From NCBI GenBank assembly GCA_943788145.1, contig CALSPD010000016.1:36110-100109 (forward strand): 64,000 nt of DNA. Direction: 5' to 3'. The notes beneath the pieces were generated by a model that saw only the letters and a program-made list of their open reading frames with translations, had not been told where the DNA came from and ran no database searches. Below, one piece after another: positions 26,117 through 35,481 of the stretch (position 1 is its first letter; the number at the start of each line of letters is the position of its first letter). The translations under genes were made by a program, and so were the position numbers. The DNA is from an uncultured Flavobacteriales bacterium (lineage in GTDB: Bacteria; Bacteroidota; Bacteroidia; Flavobacteriales_G; Salibacteraceae).

Positions 26117-26727
26117 TGGCAACAGTCGATAATTACCGAACCATAAAAGCACCGGCAGAAGGGGGATATCGCGAACGTGGCAGTAAGTTTTTTGCCTTCG
26201 CCTACCCTTGCTCTAGCGAAGAAGAACTCAAGGATTACATTGGGAATCTCAAGAAAATTCATCCTTTGGCGCGGCATTTCTGCTATGGAGCCATTTTCGG
26301 AACAACAAAAGAAGAACAACGATCAAACGATTCGGGCGAACCAGCTGGCACGGCCGGACTTCCCATTTTGAATCAAATACTTAGCGCAGACATGACCAAC
26401 GTTGCCGTCATTGTCATCCGATATTTTGGTGGAACTAAACTTGGAAAACCAGGGTTGATTCAAGCCTATAAGTTGAGCGCCCAAGCTTCCCTTGAAGCAG
26501 CAAAAGCCATTACCATCACGGTCAAAGACAGCATTCACGTCCATTTCGACTATGACGACACAGGCAACGTAATCCGAGCAATTGAAGGCTTTCCAGGCGC
26601 TTCAATCGTGGATCAACTGTTCGACCAACGCTGTTCCATCATCTTTTCCGTTCCGCTCTCGACCGTTTCGGATGCGTTACATTTGTTCGATCATTTACCC
26701 CATGTTCAAATTGGTCAAATTGCATAG
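26116..26727 (+). CDS. YigZ/IMPACT family protein
   Basis: 203 residues from the ATG at 26116, which overlaps the previous stop. The UPF0029 domain is visible: RGSKFFAFAYPCSSEEELKD, HFCYGAIFG, NDSGEPAGTAGLPILNQI, NVAVIVIRYFGGTKLGKPGL. A small second domain (DUF1949-like) is at 135-203. Members are linked to translation regulation and proline-peptide turnover; the biochemical role in Bacteroidota is unsettled. The 3' end overlaps the downstream peptidase start by 26 bases. Confidence 0.9.
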   Translation: MATVDNYRTIKAPAEGGYRERGSKFFAFAYPCSSEEELKDYIGNLKKIHPLARHFCYGAIFGTTKEEQRSNDSGEPAGTAGLPILNQILSADMTNVAVIVIRYFGGTKLGKPGLIQAYKLSAQASLEAAKAITITVKDSIHVHFDYDDTGNVIRAIEGFPGASIVDQLFDQRCSIIFSVPLSTVSDALHLFDHLPHVQIGQIA

Positions 26728-28501
26728 GTTTTTGCTTGTATCGGTGCTTGTTGTGATTTCCGGCTTAGGTCTGGCGCAGGATGCACTCAAATACGAAACA
26801 AAGGCATTGACGCATAGAGATTCGAGCGTGGCATCCATGGAAGAACAACTCAGTGCAAGTTTTCAAGCTCCCATTTCAATGCGAAAAGTACAGTCCAAAA
26901 AAAGTCCGATTGGAGTGCATGACCATTTTCAAATCGAAATCAACGGGCTACCCATCTATGAAGGTCTGGTGATTCGCTCGCGTTTCAATCAAGGCAATGC
27001 ATCGATTTGTTATCCCAAGCTATCGTTGATGTTAGTACCATACCCATCAAAAACAAACCATGCTAGAGTCTTGAATTTTATAGAAAGTTTTGAGTTATTT
27101 GAATCGATATATCAATCTGGTTATCAGATCGTAATAATTGATAATATTCCCACACTTTCCTTTATCATAAAAGGAAAAATAGAGGGTTTTCCGCAAATCT
27201 TGATTTTAGATGAAAAAGGCGATGAAATCAATCGAAAAGACCTTACACGTTTCAATAAACCCGACTCACTGGTCCGTGTTATGGTCTTCCTTCCCGACCC
27301 GTTGACCCGTGCAGAAAAAGCTTATGGAAATCCACTGTACGATAACGATGACGCCAATGCTATCGCTTTGAACGATTTAAGAGTCGAAGACAGCATTCTG
27401 GTTCGATGGGACTCAAATACATTGGAATGGGTGCTCGAAAGCGACTATTTCCAAGGCATAGACCTAGATGCCATTCCGAATGGCGATGCGCCCACATCCA
27501 TAAATGGCAGGTTTGATTTTGGCCGTGGTGAATTTGGCTTTGAATACGTGAACGCCTTTTACCACATACATCGTCAACAAGAACGAATGCAAGAGCTTGG
27601 CTTTACCGACTTAGCCAACTACCCCATTAAAGTTGACGCCCACTACGGACTGGCTGATCAAAGTTCTTTCTCCTTTGACGACAACAGCCAAACGGGTGTT
27701 TTGCGCTTTGGGGATGGCGGAGTCGATGACGCAGAAGATGCTGACGTTATTGTGCATGAATACACGCATGCGCTGAATTACAGCATAAACTCAAGCCCCG
27801 TTTCTGGTAACGAACGTGAAGCGATTGAAGAAGGCAATTGCGACTTCATTGCGCTTACTTATTCCCGTGCCATTTCCCAATTCGGTTACGATAAGATCTT
27901 TAACTGGGACGGTCACAATGAGTTTTGGACTGGTCGAAGTTTGACGAATTCACGATCCTACCCGTCAGACCTTGAAAATTACCTCTATGATGACGCTCCA
28001 ATTTGGACGTCTGCCCTAGCCGATGTGGAAGATTATTATGGTCGAACGGTCAGCGAGAAACTCCTTTTCACGTCTATTTACAGCTACTTCCCCTACATGA
28101 CCATGACGCATGCAGCCTCGCTTTTTCTGCAAGCAGATAGCGCCCTCTATGACGCTGAACACGCAGAGGTCATTTCCATCATATTTTGCAACAGAGGTTT
28201 ACTGGAAGGCTGCCAAGACAGCTTGGTAAACGATCGACCATTAAGTGATCCATATCTAGCTAGTAGCGAAGCTTTTGCTGCAAATACTGGAAAGCTTCGA
28301 TTATTCCCAAACAAGCGTGAATTGCTGAGCATTGAATTGATTGACCTGACCGGAAAACGCATTGCGCGTCATGAGTTTTCAAATGATGGCCGATTGTTTT
28401 ACGAGCTCGACTTCCCCCAACTTGCAGCGGGATACTACGTACTATGGGTTCAGACGAATGCCGGAAGTTTTGCGTTTAAACTGTTGAAACAAAACGAATG
28501 A
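26702..28501 (+). CDS. Exported zinc metallopeptidase (M4/M36-like) with T9SS sorting domain
   Basis: 599 residues from the ATG at 26702 (MFKLVKLHRFLLVSVLVVIS, signal peptide ending GLGLAQ). The upstream in-frame ATG at 26582 lies deep inside yigZ and is unlikely. An FTP/PepSY-like propeptide (VHDHFQIEINGLPIYEGLVI) precedes the catalytic part, with HEYTHALNY (HEXXH) and the third ligand in EREAIEEGNCDFIA, as in fungalysin or thermolysin relatives. The C-terminal module (LRLFPNKRELLSIELIDLTG, YYVLWVQTNAGSFAFKLL) is a sorting domain with the usual segment after FPNP missing. It probably degrades protein outside the cell. Confidence 0.8.
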   Translation: MFKLVKLHRFLLVSVLVVISGLGLAQDALKYETKALTHRDSSVASMEEQLSASFQAPISMRKVQSKKSPIGVHDHFQIEINGLPIYEGLVIRSRFNQGNASICYPKLSLMLVPYPSKTNHARVLNFIESFELFESIYQSGYQIVIIDNIPTLSFIIKGKIEGFPQILILDEKGDEINRKDLTRFNKPDSLVRVMVFLPDPLTRAEKAYGNPLYDNDDANAIALNDLRVEDSILVRWDSNTLEWVLESDYFQGIDLDAIPNGDAPTSINGRFDFGRGEFGFEYVNAFYHIHRQQERMQELGFTDLANYPIKVDAHYGLADQSSFSFDDNSQTGVLRFGDGGVDDAEDADVIVHEYTHALNYSINSSPVSGNEREAIEEGNCDFIALTYSRAISQFGYDKIFNWDGHNEFWTGRSLTNSRSYPSDLENYLYDDAPIWTSALADVEDYYGRTVSEKLLFTSIYSYFPYMTMTHAASLFLQADSALYDAEHAEVISIIFCNRGLLEGCQDSLVNDRPLSDPYLASSEAFAANTGKLRLFPNKRELLSIELIDLTGKRIARHEFSNDGRLFYELDFPQLAAGYYVLWVQTNAGSFAFKLLKQNE

Positions 28502-28528
28502 TCGTGTTTCACTCGATTTAAATGCCTC

Positions 28529-28538
28529 TATTTTCGGC
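28529..28538 (+). promoter_or_regulatory. Putative -7 element before the transglutaminase-like gene
   Basis: TATTTTCGGC, 12 bases before the ATG at 28551, of the TAnTTTCG type. It suggests that this gene is transcribed separately from the peptidase gene ending at 28501. Confidence 0.33.
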
Positions 28539-28550
28539 TTCTCCGATCCA

Positions 28551-29459
28551 ATGATTCGATTTTTAATAGGAATATCGTTAACGCTATGCTTGGGACTTTC
28601 AGCCCAGAGCCAACGCAACCAGCTTTTGTCGTTTGATTACATACGAGCAGATAGCCATGCCCTGAATTACCCCAAAGGACGATATGATGATGCGAGAATC
28701 TTTGCGAAAGAACTATGCGAGGGTTTTGATACCGAACATGAGAAATTTCGCATTATATACCGATGGATTGCCGAAAACGTGGAGTACAAAACCGGTCGGA
28801 AAGGCACGGACGCCAATGTTATCTTGAAAAAGAAAAAGGCAATCTGCGAAGGCTTTGCAAGTCTTTTGGAAGCGATGTGCGCTTCTGTAGATATTCGATG
28901 CGAAACAGTAGTAGGCTTTGCAAAATCCGACCCAGGAACAGACATTCCCATGAACATGAAGGAAACCAATCACGCTTGGAATGCCGTGTTTCTTGCTGGC
29001 GAATGGCACCTAGTGGACGTCACATGGTCATCTGGTTATTACGACCCGACTCGTAGAAAACACATTCAGTCTTTCAATCCGATTTGGTTTATTGCCGATC
29101 CCGATTTTTTCATTTTCACCCACTTCCCCGAAAATGAGCGTTGGCAGTTAAATAAAAAACCAATGAAGAAGCGCGTTTTTAAACGTTCACCTATTTTAAA
29201 ACCAGAAGGTTATGATATTGGAATGAAACTAATGGGCAAACAAAAAGGAAGGATGCACAGGACTTTCAAATTAGCCTTTAAAACGGAATCTGAAGTGAGT
29301 TGGGCCTCCATTCGTTTCGAGCGAGAAGACGAGTCGCAAGGATTGCTTCTTGTTAAGAAAAGCGATCATTATGAACTTAAATATCGATTTGATAAAACAG
29401 AATCCGGTGGATTCTATCTCTTTCTTGATGGCAAGGCCGTTTATGGTTTTGTGAAATAA
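28551..29459 (+). CDS. Exported transglutaminase-like protein
   Basis: 302 residues. Signal peptide MIRFLIGISLTLCLGLSAQS. The transglutaminase-like core has all three catalytic residues: Cys in KKAICEGFASLLEAMC, His in ETNHAWNAVFLAGEW, Asp in HLVDVTWSSGYYD. The upstream segment KFRIIYRWIAENVEYKTG is typical of the family. After the core comes a beta-rich C-terminal domain of about 110 residues. Bacterial members are mostly cysteine proteases or amidases of the envelope; substrate unknown. Confidence 0.85.
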   Translation: MIRFLIGISLTLCLGLSAQSQRNQLLSFDYIRADSHALNYPKGRYDDARIFAKELCEGFDTEHEKFRIIYRWIAENVEYKTGRKGTDANVILKKKKAICEGFASLLEAMCASVDIRCETVVGFAKSDPGTDIPMNMKETNHAWNAVFLAGEWHLVDVTWSSGYYDPTRRKHIQSFNPIWFIADPDFFIFTHFPENERWQLNKKPMKKRVFKRSPILKPEGYDIGMKLMGKQKGRMHRTFKLAFKTESEVSWASIRFEREDESQGLLLVKKSDHYELKYRFDKTESGGFYLFLDGKAVYGFVK

Positions 29460-29514
29460 ATGGTTTTCTTGCATCGTTTAGTTTTCGTTCCAACCGATTT
29501 AGCACTATCACTCC

Positions 29515-31170
29515 ATGAAATCAACTTTTAGACTATTCCTTGCCTTGGCCGTTTGCGGGCTTTTCACGCCCTCCACCGCTGGCGCCACATCCGTAGAACA
29601 GATACTTTCATTAAAAACACAAACCGTTGACGTAAGGACACTTGCGCCAACTGGAGAAGAAATCTACATCCAAACTCCATTTGCAAAGCCCATCATTGTG
29701 GATGAAGAAGCCTTGAAGCAAATCAAAGCATCGACTGTACTCAGCATAGAATTAGTTTATAGTGCGTTTAAATCTTCTGAAAGCTTCGATCAGACTGGCT
29801 TAAACAAACAGCGACTACAGAGCCTCAAGGCACTGATACCGGAGCTTTTTACCAACAACCTCATCCAATGGAAAATCATCGAACAAAACGGCTGCGACTC
29901 CCCTGAATCATGCAACAAGCTTTTTCATGGCTTCATCGTAAACATCAGACCCGAGCCCACAGCAGAAAGCATGAAGGCCGAAGTTGACTTTCTGGATGAA
30001 CTATTCGCTCCGACAGGATCCTTGGAATTTGTTGAAATTAAAGAGGACGCGATGCGCATACCAAGCGGCCCATACGGTGCCCACGCAGCTCCCGACTGGT
30101 CAAAGGTTCGATTACCAACGGAAGAAGAATACACGCCAAAGCCAGATGAAAACAATCACACTCCCGCCTTTTACAAATTGGGATATCCAGGTGTTTTAAT
30201 GCACCTCAATTCGCATATAAACACCGGCAAACGCAAAGTGGACGAAACTTACAACACTCGATTGACCATAGACCCGAAAGGATATGCGCAAACAGCGGAA
30301 TTAACCTTAGAAAAAGGTGAAGGCATATATGCTAAGATACTTCAACAAGCATTGCGTAATATGGTCTGGATTCCTGCACGAACCGCGGGAAAGCGAGTTG
30401 AAGACAAAGTGGAATTCACGATAACTGTCAATAATAAAGGTGTATCCGTTTTTGTAGACGGAGTGCCCGTTGAATTTCCAGAACGAACAGCGTTCAGCCT
30501 TTTTGGAGGCGTTGCTCATACCGGAAACATCCAAACCGATTCCAATATTTTAAAGGTCATTGAACGACACCCCGAATGGAATGATATGGCTGTCATTGGC
30601 GATTTAACCGGAAGCATGTCGCCATACACAGCGCAAATCCTGCTTTGGCACAAACTGAACATCGAAAAAAACACGAATCGAACGAAGCATTTTTACTTCT
30701 TCAACGATGGCGACAGTAAGCCGAACATGGCAAAAAAAACCGGGAAAGTTGGCGGGATTTACGATGGCATAGGCGACAGCTTTGACGATGTAAAAGACTT
30801 AGCCAAAAAGTGTATGATGGCAGGCGGTGGAGGTGACGCACCCGAAAACAACGTAGAAACATTGATCAAGGCTACCACGGAATGTTTGGAATGCAAGGAA
30901 TTTGTCATGATAGCCGACAACTACGCCACCCCAAGAGACATGAGGCTTATTGATCAAGTCAACAAACCGGTTCGCGTTATTCTTTGCGGAGTTTGGGGGC
31001 CAATCAATCCAGCCTATTTAGAAATGGCACGCAAAACAGGCGGATCTGTTCATACCATGGAAGAAGACCTCGATGGCCTGATGGAATATACCGAAGGCTC
31101 AACGTTTGAATTCAACGGTAGCGAGTACCAAATCAAAAATGGAGTCATCATCCGACTTTCCAAGATGTAA
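29515..31170 (+). CDS. Exported protein with vWA-like domain
   Basis: 551 residues. Signal peptide KSTFRLFLALAVCGLFTPST ending AGA. The first third is unassigned, with a Cys pair (GCDSPESCNKLF). A central region (RLTIDPKGYAQTAELTLEKG, NMVWIPARTAGKRVEDKVEF) resembles the TonB-C-terminal-like or energy-transducer fold. The last third is vWA-like: MAVIGDLTGSMSPYTAQ with a DxTxS MIDAS variant, FYFFNDGDSKPN, and AGGGGDAPENNVETLIKATT as a second metal-site segment. It differs from the vWA of the PorP fusion at 13.9 kb but shares the DxTGSM start. No sorting domain seen, so probably periplasmic. Confidence 0.7.
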   Translation: MKSTFRLFLALAVCGLFTPSTAGATSVEQILSLKTQTVDVRTLAPTGEEIYIQTPFAKPIIVDEEALKQIKASTVLSIELVYSAFKSSESFDQTGLNKQRLQSLKALIPELFTNNLIQWKIIEQNGCDSPESCNKLFHGFIVNIRPEPTAESMKAEVDFLDELFAPTGSLEFVEIKEDAMRIPSGPYGAHAAPDWSKVRLPTEEEYTPKPDENNHTPAFYKLGYPGVLMHLNSHINTGKRKVDETYNTRLTIDPKGYAQTAELTLEKGEGIYAKILQQALRNMVWIPARTAGKRVEDKVEFTITVNNKGVSVFVDGVPVEFPERTAFSLFGGVAHTGNIQTDSNILKVIERHPEWNDMAVIGDLTGSMSPYTAQILLWHKLNIEKNTNRTKHFYFFNDGDSKPNMAKKTGKVGGIYDGIGDSFDDVKDLAKKCMMAGGGGDAPENNVETLIKATTECLECKEFVMIADNYATPRDMRLIDQVNKPVRVILCGVWGPINPAYLEMARKTGGSVHTMEEDLDGLMEYTEGSTFEFNGSEYQIKNGVIIRLSKM

Positions 31171-31204
31171 GGAAGCAAGTTTCGCATGACGATGCCTCGT
31201 TTCT

Positions 31205-31215
31205 TAGTTTCGCAG
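31205..31215 (+). promoter_or_regulatory. Putative -7 element abutting the start of the 31218 gene
   Basis: TAGTTTCGCAG lies two bases before the ATG at 31218. By the usual spacing, transcription would begin at about the A of the ATG. Confidence 0.38.
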
Positions 31216-31217
31216 CA

Positions 31218-32627
31218 ATGAAATCTTTCGTGAATCTCACCACGTTTCTACTGATTTTTGTAGCCTTCCTGTCTCAACCAACCATTGCCCAGTCATGGGG
31301 CGCTGTTGGAACGGGCACAGACGGCCCTGTTCACTGTTTAAATAACTTCGGCCAGAGTTTATCGATAGGTGGCAAATTCAAGCTGATAAACAGCTTTAAT
31401 CGAGTCAACCATTGCCTTGTTAGAGAAAACTTTCTCAACAACTACACCTATTTCTTCACCTTCACCGAGGATTTCAACACACCACAATCGGGCGGCAGTC
31501 TGCCCGGAACAGCTATTTACGCAAGTGCTCCATTCAATAATCGCCTTCATGTTGGGGGTAAATTCTACCATGAATCCAGTTTGGAAAACATCGGTATCGG
31601 TTATATGGAAGAAGATCCATCGTCCGGTTTCACAAGCTTTCACAGTTATTCGCACACCATTGCTGACTCACAGGCCGTTTTATGCTTCAAGTCCTTTGAC
31701 GATAAACTCTTTTTTGGCGGAAGTTTCACCAACTTAAACGGAGCCAACTTTATAGCTTACATCGAAACCAACGACTACCCTACTCCGACCATCAAAAGCT
31801 CTGGAAACCAAATCAATGGCACAGTTCGAACCTTGGAAGTATTTGAAAACACCCTGTATGCTGGAGGAGATTTTTTAGCACTTGATAGCGACAGCGTTGT
31901 TCAAAGTCACATCGCCAAATGGAATGGCAGCGACTGGGAACTGGTCGGGAAAGGATTAAACGCCAATGTTTACACTCTGTTTCCATTCGAAGGATTGCTC
32001 TATGCGGGTGGGGCGTTCACGGCTTCAGACAGCCTTCCTATTTCAAAACTGGCAAAATGGAACGGCATGGCTTGGTCCCAAGCTGGGCCCGGCTTTGTTG
32101 ACAGCACTGACACCGTTTTCAGCATAGCGAGCTATGACGACACCCTTTTCATTGCTGGACGATTGAAAAACCCTCAATATACCTACCTAAAAAACATTAC
32201 CATGCTGGTCAATAACGACTGGAAAGTCTTTGCCGTTGGTCCATCAGGCCCTATTTATGCGATGGAAGCATATCGCGGGAAACTCTACATCGGAGGTGAT
32301 TTTCAAAAAGTAAATACACAAGTATTCTCGAATTTGGTGACCTATCATAATGGAAACGCGTCACTTGGCGTAAGTACATCGTCTATGAACCCTAAGGAAT
32401 TAACCCTATTCCCATCGCCATGTGATGAAGTTCTTCATATTGAGTCGATCGAAGAAATCAACGAAATATCGATCCTGTCATCCGATGGAGTAATACACAG
32501 AACCATCGAACAGAACAGCAACTCAAGCTCATTAAAGACAAGTGATCTCCCTGCAGGACACTATCAAGTAATCGCTACTTACAAAGATGATTACCAGACT
32601 ACTAAACCATTTTTAATCATTCACTAA
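31218..32627 (+). CDS. T9SS-exported beta-propeller (kelch-like) protein
   Basis: 469 residues. Signal peptide KSFVNLTTFLLIFVAFLSQP ending TIAQ. Six or so repeated blades with L-Y-A/I-GG-x-F (LYAGGDFLALDSD, LYAGGAFTASDSL, LYIGGDFQKVNTQ) joined by AKWNGSDWELVGKGL-type strands. The C-terminal sorting domain reads LTLFPSPCDEVLHIESIE...LPAGHYQVIATYKDDY. Likely a secreted or surface-attached scaffold. Its stop overlaps the start of a small lipoprotein gene (TAATG). Confidence 0.83.
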   Translation: MKSFVNLTTFLLIFVAFLSQPTIAQSWGAVGTGTDGPVHCLNNFGQSLSIGGKFKLINSFNRVNHCLVRENFLNNYTYFFTFTEDFNTPQSGGSLPGTAIYASAPFNNRLHVGGKFYHESSLENIGIGYMEEDPSSGFTSFHSYSHTIADSQAVLCFKSFDDKLFFGGSFTNLNGANFIAYIETNDYPTPTIKSSGNQINGTVRTLEVFENTLYAGGDFLALDSDSVVQSHIAKWNGSDWELVGKGLNANVYTLFPFEGLLYAGGAFTASDSLPISKLAKWNGMAWSQAGPGFVDSTDTVFSIASYDDTLFIAGRLKNPQYTYLKNITMLVNNDWKVFAVGPSGPIYAMEAYRGKLYIGGDFQKVNTQVFSNLVTYHNGNASLGVSTSSMNPKELTLFPSPCDEVLHIESIEEINEISILSSDGVIHRTIEQNSNSSSLKTSDLPAGHYQVIATYKDDYQTTKPFLIIH

Positions 32628-32860
32628 TGAATATAAAAACATTGTTGTTTTCGCGCTTAATTCCGACCCCATTCGTCTTGATTGCAATTGGCTTAAGTAT
32701 GGCGTCATGCGAAAACTGCAAGGAGTGTTATCTGATTGAAAATTCGAAGGTCGCCCCATCCGAGACTTATATTGGAGAGCGCTGCGATGCTCAAATCAAG
32801 GAATTGGAGTCGCAAGATTTGGTTTGCCTTCACCCCGATTGTTATTACGAGTGTCGTTAA
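32627..32860 (+). CDS. Small cysteine-rich lipoprotein
   Basis: 77 residues, start overlapping the upstream stop. N-terminal MNIKTLLFSRLIPTPFVLIA with lipobox-like SMASC at Cys28. The mature part of about 50 residues has six more Cys (CKECY, CDA, CLH, CYYEC), suggesting a disulphide-knit domain at the cell surface. Same translational unit as the propeller protein. No family recognised. Confidence 0.6.
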   Translation: MNIKTLLFSRLIPTPFVLIAIGLSMASCENCKECYLIENSKVAPSETYIGERCDAQIKELESQDLVCLHPDCYYECR

Positions 32861-32880
32861 AGGAAAGCCACTTGAAAGCA

Positions 32881-32891
32881 TACTTTTGCGC
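32881..32891 (+). promoter_or_regulatory. Putative -7 element upstream of mtaB
   Basis: TACTTTTGCGC eight bases before the ATG at 32900; the best match to TAnnTTTG in this window. The same 11-mer occurs on the minus strand at 53236-53246. Confidence 0.42.
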
Positions 32892-32899
32892 TTCTGCTT

Positions 32900-34237
32900 A
32901 TGAATCCATACAAAACAGTTGCTTTTCACACCTTAGGTTGCAAGCTAAATTTTAGCGAAACTTCAACAATTGCTCGCCTTTTTGAACAAGGCGGTTTTGC
33001 AAAAGTTGGATTTGACGAACGCCCCGATGTCTTTGTCATCAATACGTGCTCTGTCACTGATCATGCGGATAAGAAATGCCGCAATTTGGTGAGAAGGGCG
33101 AAAAACAAGAATCCAGAAGCTTTTGTTGCTGTAATTGGCTGTTACGCCCAACTCAAACCCGATGAAATTGCTGAAATAGAAGGAGTCGATGTTGTTCTTG
33201 GTGCAAACGAGAAGTTCAACATCCTCGAATACTTGGATAAGCAAGCCAATGGCGGTAAGGCACACATAGAAAATGGGCACATTAAGGAAGTCAAGGATTT
33301 CATTCCATCCTACTCTGCTGGAGACCGAACACGAACCTTTTTGAAGATTCAAGATGGATGCGATTATTTCTGCTCGTTTTGCACGATACCATTGGCGCGC
33401 GGCCGCAGCCGCAATCAAACCATTGAAGAAACACTTGACGTTGCTAAAGAAGTAGCGCAAACCGGAGTAAAAGAAGTTGTCTTAACCGGTGTAAACATTG
33501 GCGACTTTGGCCAAAATGGCGAAGAAAACTTCCTACAATTGATTCAGGCTTTGGATGAAGTGGAAGGCATAGAGCGCTTTCGAATCTCAAGCATTGAACC
33601 CAATTTGCTGTCGGATGACATCATTGACTTCGTTGGAAAGAGCAAGAAATTTGTTCCCCACTTCCATATTCCGCTTCAATCGGGATCGGACGAAATGCTC
33701 ACGAGCATGCGCAGGCGCTACTTGACCAATTTATACAAAGAACGTATCGAGCGCATCAAAAACGTCATGCCTAATGCCTGTATTGGAGTTGACGTAATTG
33801 TAGGGTTTCCAGGAGAAACAGACGCTGAATTTCTAAAAACGGTCGAGTTCCTTAAGTTAATTGATATCAGTTATTTACATGTGTTTACCTATAGCGAAAG
33901 AGCAAACACGACAGCCATGCGAATGGATGATGTAATTCCGATGCAAACAAGGCAAGAGCGGAATAAAATTTTAACCCATTTGAGCATTAAAAAGAAGCGC
34001 GCTTTTTACGAAACTCAACTCGGAACCTCGCACCTTGTTTTGTGGGAAGCTTCGGAAAATGAGGGCATGATGCACGGCTTCACCGAGAATTATGTAAAAG
34101 TGGAATTACCTTATGATGAGCAACGAATCAATACGACCGAATCGGTGATTTTGCAAGAAATTGGGCGTAGCGGGCTAGTTTCCGTTGGCATTGAATCAGA
34201 CATGATGTTGGTGAGCGAAGATCAGGTGAGCGATTAA
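32900..34237 (+). CDS. mtaB: tRNA (N6-L-threonylcarbamoyladenosine(37)-C2)-methylthiotransferase
   Basis: 445 residues. The N-terminal UPF0004 domain has its three cluster cysteines (HTLGCKLNFSE, NTCSVTDHADKKC, IGCYAQLKPDE). The radical SAM core holds CDYFCSFCTIPLARGRSRN (CxxxCxxC), and the C-terminus has a TRAM-like region. With two iron-sulphur clusters it converts t6A to ms2t6A at position 37 of ANN-decoding tRNAs in the cytoplasm. MtaB is preferred over MiaB or RimO from the overall pattern (FHTLGCKLN, TGVNIGDFG). Confidence 0.92.
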   Translation: MNPYKTVAFHTLGCKLNFSETSTIARLFEQGGFAKVGFDERPDVFVINTCSVTDHADKKCRNLVRRAKNKNPEAFVAVIGCYAQLKPDEIAEIEGVDVVLGANEKFNILEYLDKQANGGKAHIENGHIKEVKDFIPSYSAGDRTRTFLKIQDGCDYFCSFCTIPLARGRSRNQTIEETLDVAKEVAQTGVKEVVLTGVNIGDFGQNGEENFLQLIQALDEVEGIERFRISSIEPNLLSDDIIDFVGKSKKFVPHFHIPLQSGSDEMLTSMRRRYLTNLYKERIERIKNVMPNACIGVDVIVGFPGETDAEFLKTVEFLKLIDISYLHVFTYSERANTTAMRMDDVIPMQTRQERNKILTHLSIKKKRAFYETQLGTSHLVLWEASENEGMMHGFTENYVKVELPYDEQRINTTESVILQEIGRSGLVSVGIESDMMLVSEDQVSD

Positions 34238-34256
34238 TTACGGATAAGACAGAACC

Positions 34257-35111
34257 TTGAGCGATAGCAACGAAAAATCCATTTTCTTCCATGTCGGCAC
34301 CGGAAAAACCGGCACCACATTTCTGCAATATCGCGTGTTTCCAAAGCTGAAGAAGGTTCAATACATCCAACGAACCAAGTATAAGCGAGCGAAAAGCATC
34401 ATATCTAACAGTTCGAATCGACATTTTTTAGTCTCGCGGGAATTTGACCAACAGTTGGAACATGAGGTGAAATCGTTTGCCGCAAGTTTCCCGCAAACCG
34501 TTCCCATCATTGTTTTCCGAAAGCACGACTCCTATGCCGCATCGCAATACAGACGCTTCGTAAAGAACGGATTTCGGGGTTCCATCACCGATTTCATTGA
34601 TATTGAAAATGATGGCGGCCATTTCAAAAAGGCTGACTTCACCTATTTGCAACAGATTCACATTCTGGAACGCTATTTCAATCAAGTTCCTATTGTGTTG
34701 TTCTATGAAGACATGCGCGACAATCCTTCCGCCTTTGTGCTCGAGTTTGCAAAAAGCATTCAAGCCGAAATTGATGTAAAGGACATCGACTTTTCTAGAA
34801 AGCATACCTCCTATTCAGAGCAGCAACTTAAGGTGATGCTTGCGCTCAGCCGAAAATTCAACCTTAGAAATCGCAAGGTCAGTGAAGTCAAACTACTTCA
34901 GTCGCTTTGGAGTTTAGGCCTCAAAATCACCAAATACGCCATATTGTTTTTTGCCCAAATGATACCAAACGGCACTTTGTCGCAAGATCCCTTAATCGCG
35001 AAAGCAGATTTGGAGCGCATTTCAGCTCATTTTAAGGACGATTGGGAACAAACGCGATCGTATGCGCAAACGCTAAAAGAAAAACGCTCAAAACGAACTA
35101 TTGAGCCATGA
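34257..35111 (+). CDS. Sulfotransferase-family-like protein
   Basis: 284 residues from a TTG start. The N-terminal [20 protein letters not shown] is the 5'-phosphosulfate-binding loop of PAPS-dependent sulfotransferases. [20 protein letters not shown] fits the 3'-phosphate-binding Arg/Ser region, and a C-terminal helical part follows. Only these two motifs support the call. Possible role: sulfation of a surface polysaccharide or lipid. It ends head-on to the VF530 gene, 37 bases before that start. Confidence 0.6.
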   Translation: MSDSNEKSIFFHVGTGKTGTTFLQYRVFPKLKKVQYIQRTKYKRAKSIISNSSNRHFLVSREFDQQLEHEVKSFAASFPQTVPIIVFRKHDSYAASQYRRFVKNGFRGSITDFIDIENDGGHFKKADFTYLQQIHILERYFNQVPIVLFYEDMRDNPSAFVLEFAKSIQAEIDVKDIDFSRKHTSYSEQQLKVMLALSRKFNLRNRKVSEVKLLQSLWSLGLKITKYAILFFAQMIPNGTLSQDPLIAKADLERISAHFKDDWEQTRSYAQTLKEKRSKRTIEP

Positions 35112-35148
35112 AGCACATCTTAATGCGAAAATCTATCTTAGTCATCCA

Positions 35149-35415
35149 ATGAAAAGGGAAATACGCATCACCCGCCCGGTAAAACCCGAAGCGCCAAAAC
35201 AGGCCAATAATCCCCTTCACGGCATTAAACTCAAGGATATGCTTCAATATTTGGTGGATTACTACGGTTGGGAAGAACTGGGCGAACGAATTAATATTCG
35301 ATGTTTTCAAAGCAATCCAACCATGAATTCGAGCCTTAAATTTTTGCGAACAACGCCATGGGCGCGCGAAAAGGTTGAAAACTTGTATTTGAGGCTCGTG
35401 GATAAACAAGCCTAG
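35149..35415 (+). CDS. VF530/DUF2132 family protein
   Basis: 88 residues from the ATG at 35149 ([18 protein letters not shown]); an upstream TTG at 35101 would overlap the preceding gene's end and is less likely. The domain [60 protein letters not shown] is a near-textbook VF530 (DUF2132) sequence, a small DNA-binding-like fold of unknown function found widely in Bacteroidota and Vibrionaceae. Confidence 0.85.
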   Translation: MKREIRITRPVKPEAPKQANNPLHGIKLKDMLQYLVDYYGWEELGERINIRCFQSNPTMNSSLKFLRTTPWAREKVENLYLRLVDKQA

Positions 35416-35481
35416 TTTTCAACTAACTTTAGACTTAACCATTGGACTGAACCAATGATTCATTGAAACTATTGCCTTTAC

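Noticed and set aside
32963..33460. 165-codon minus-strand ORF inside mtaB
   Set aside because: Antisense shadow of the radical SAM protein.
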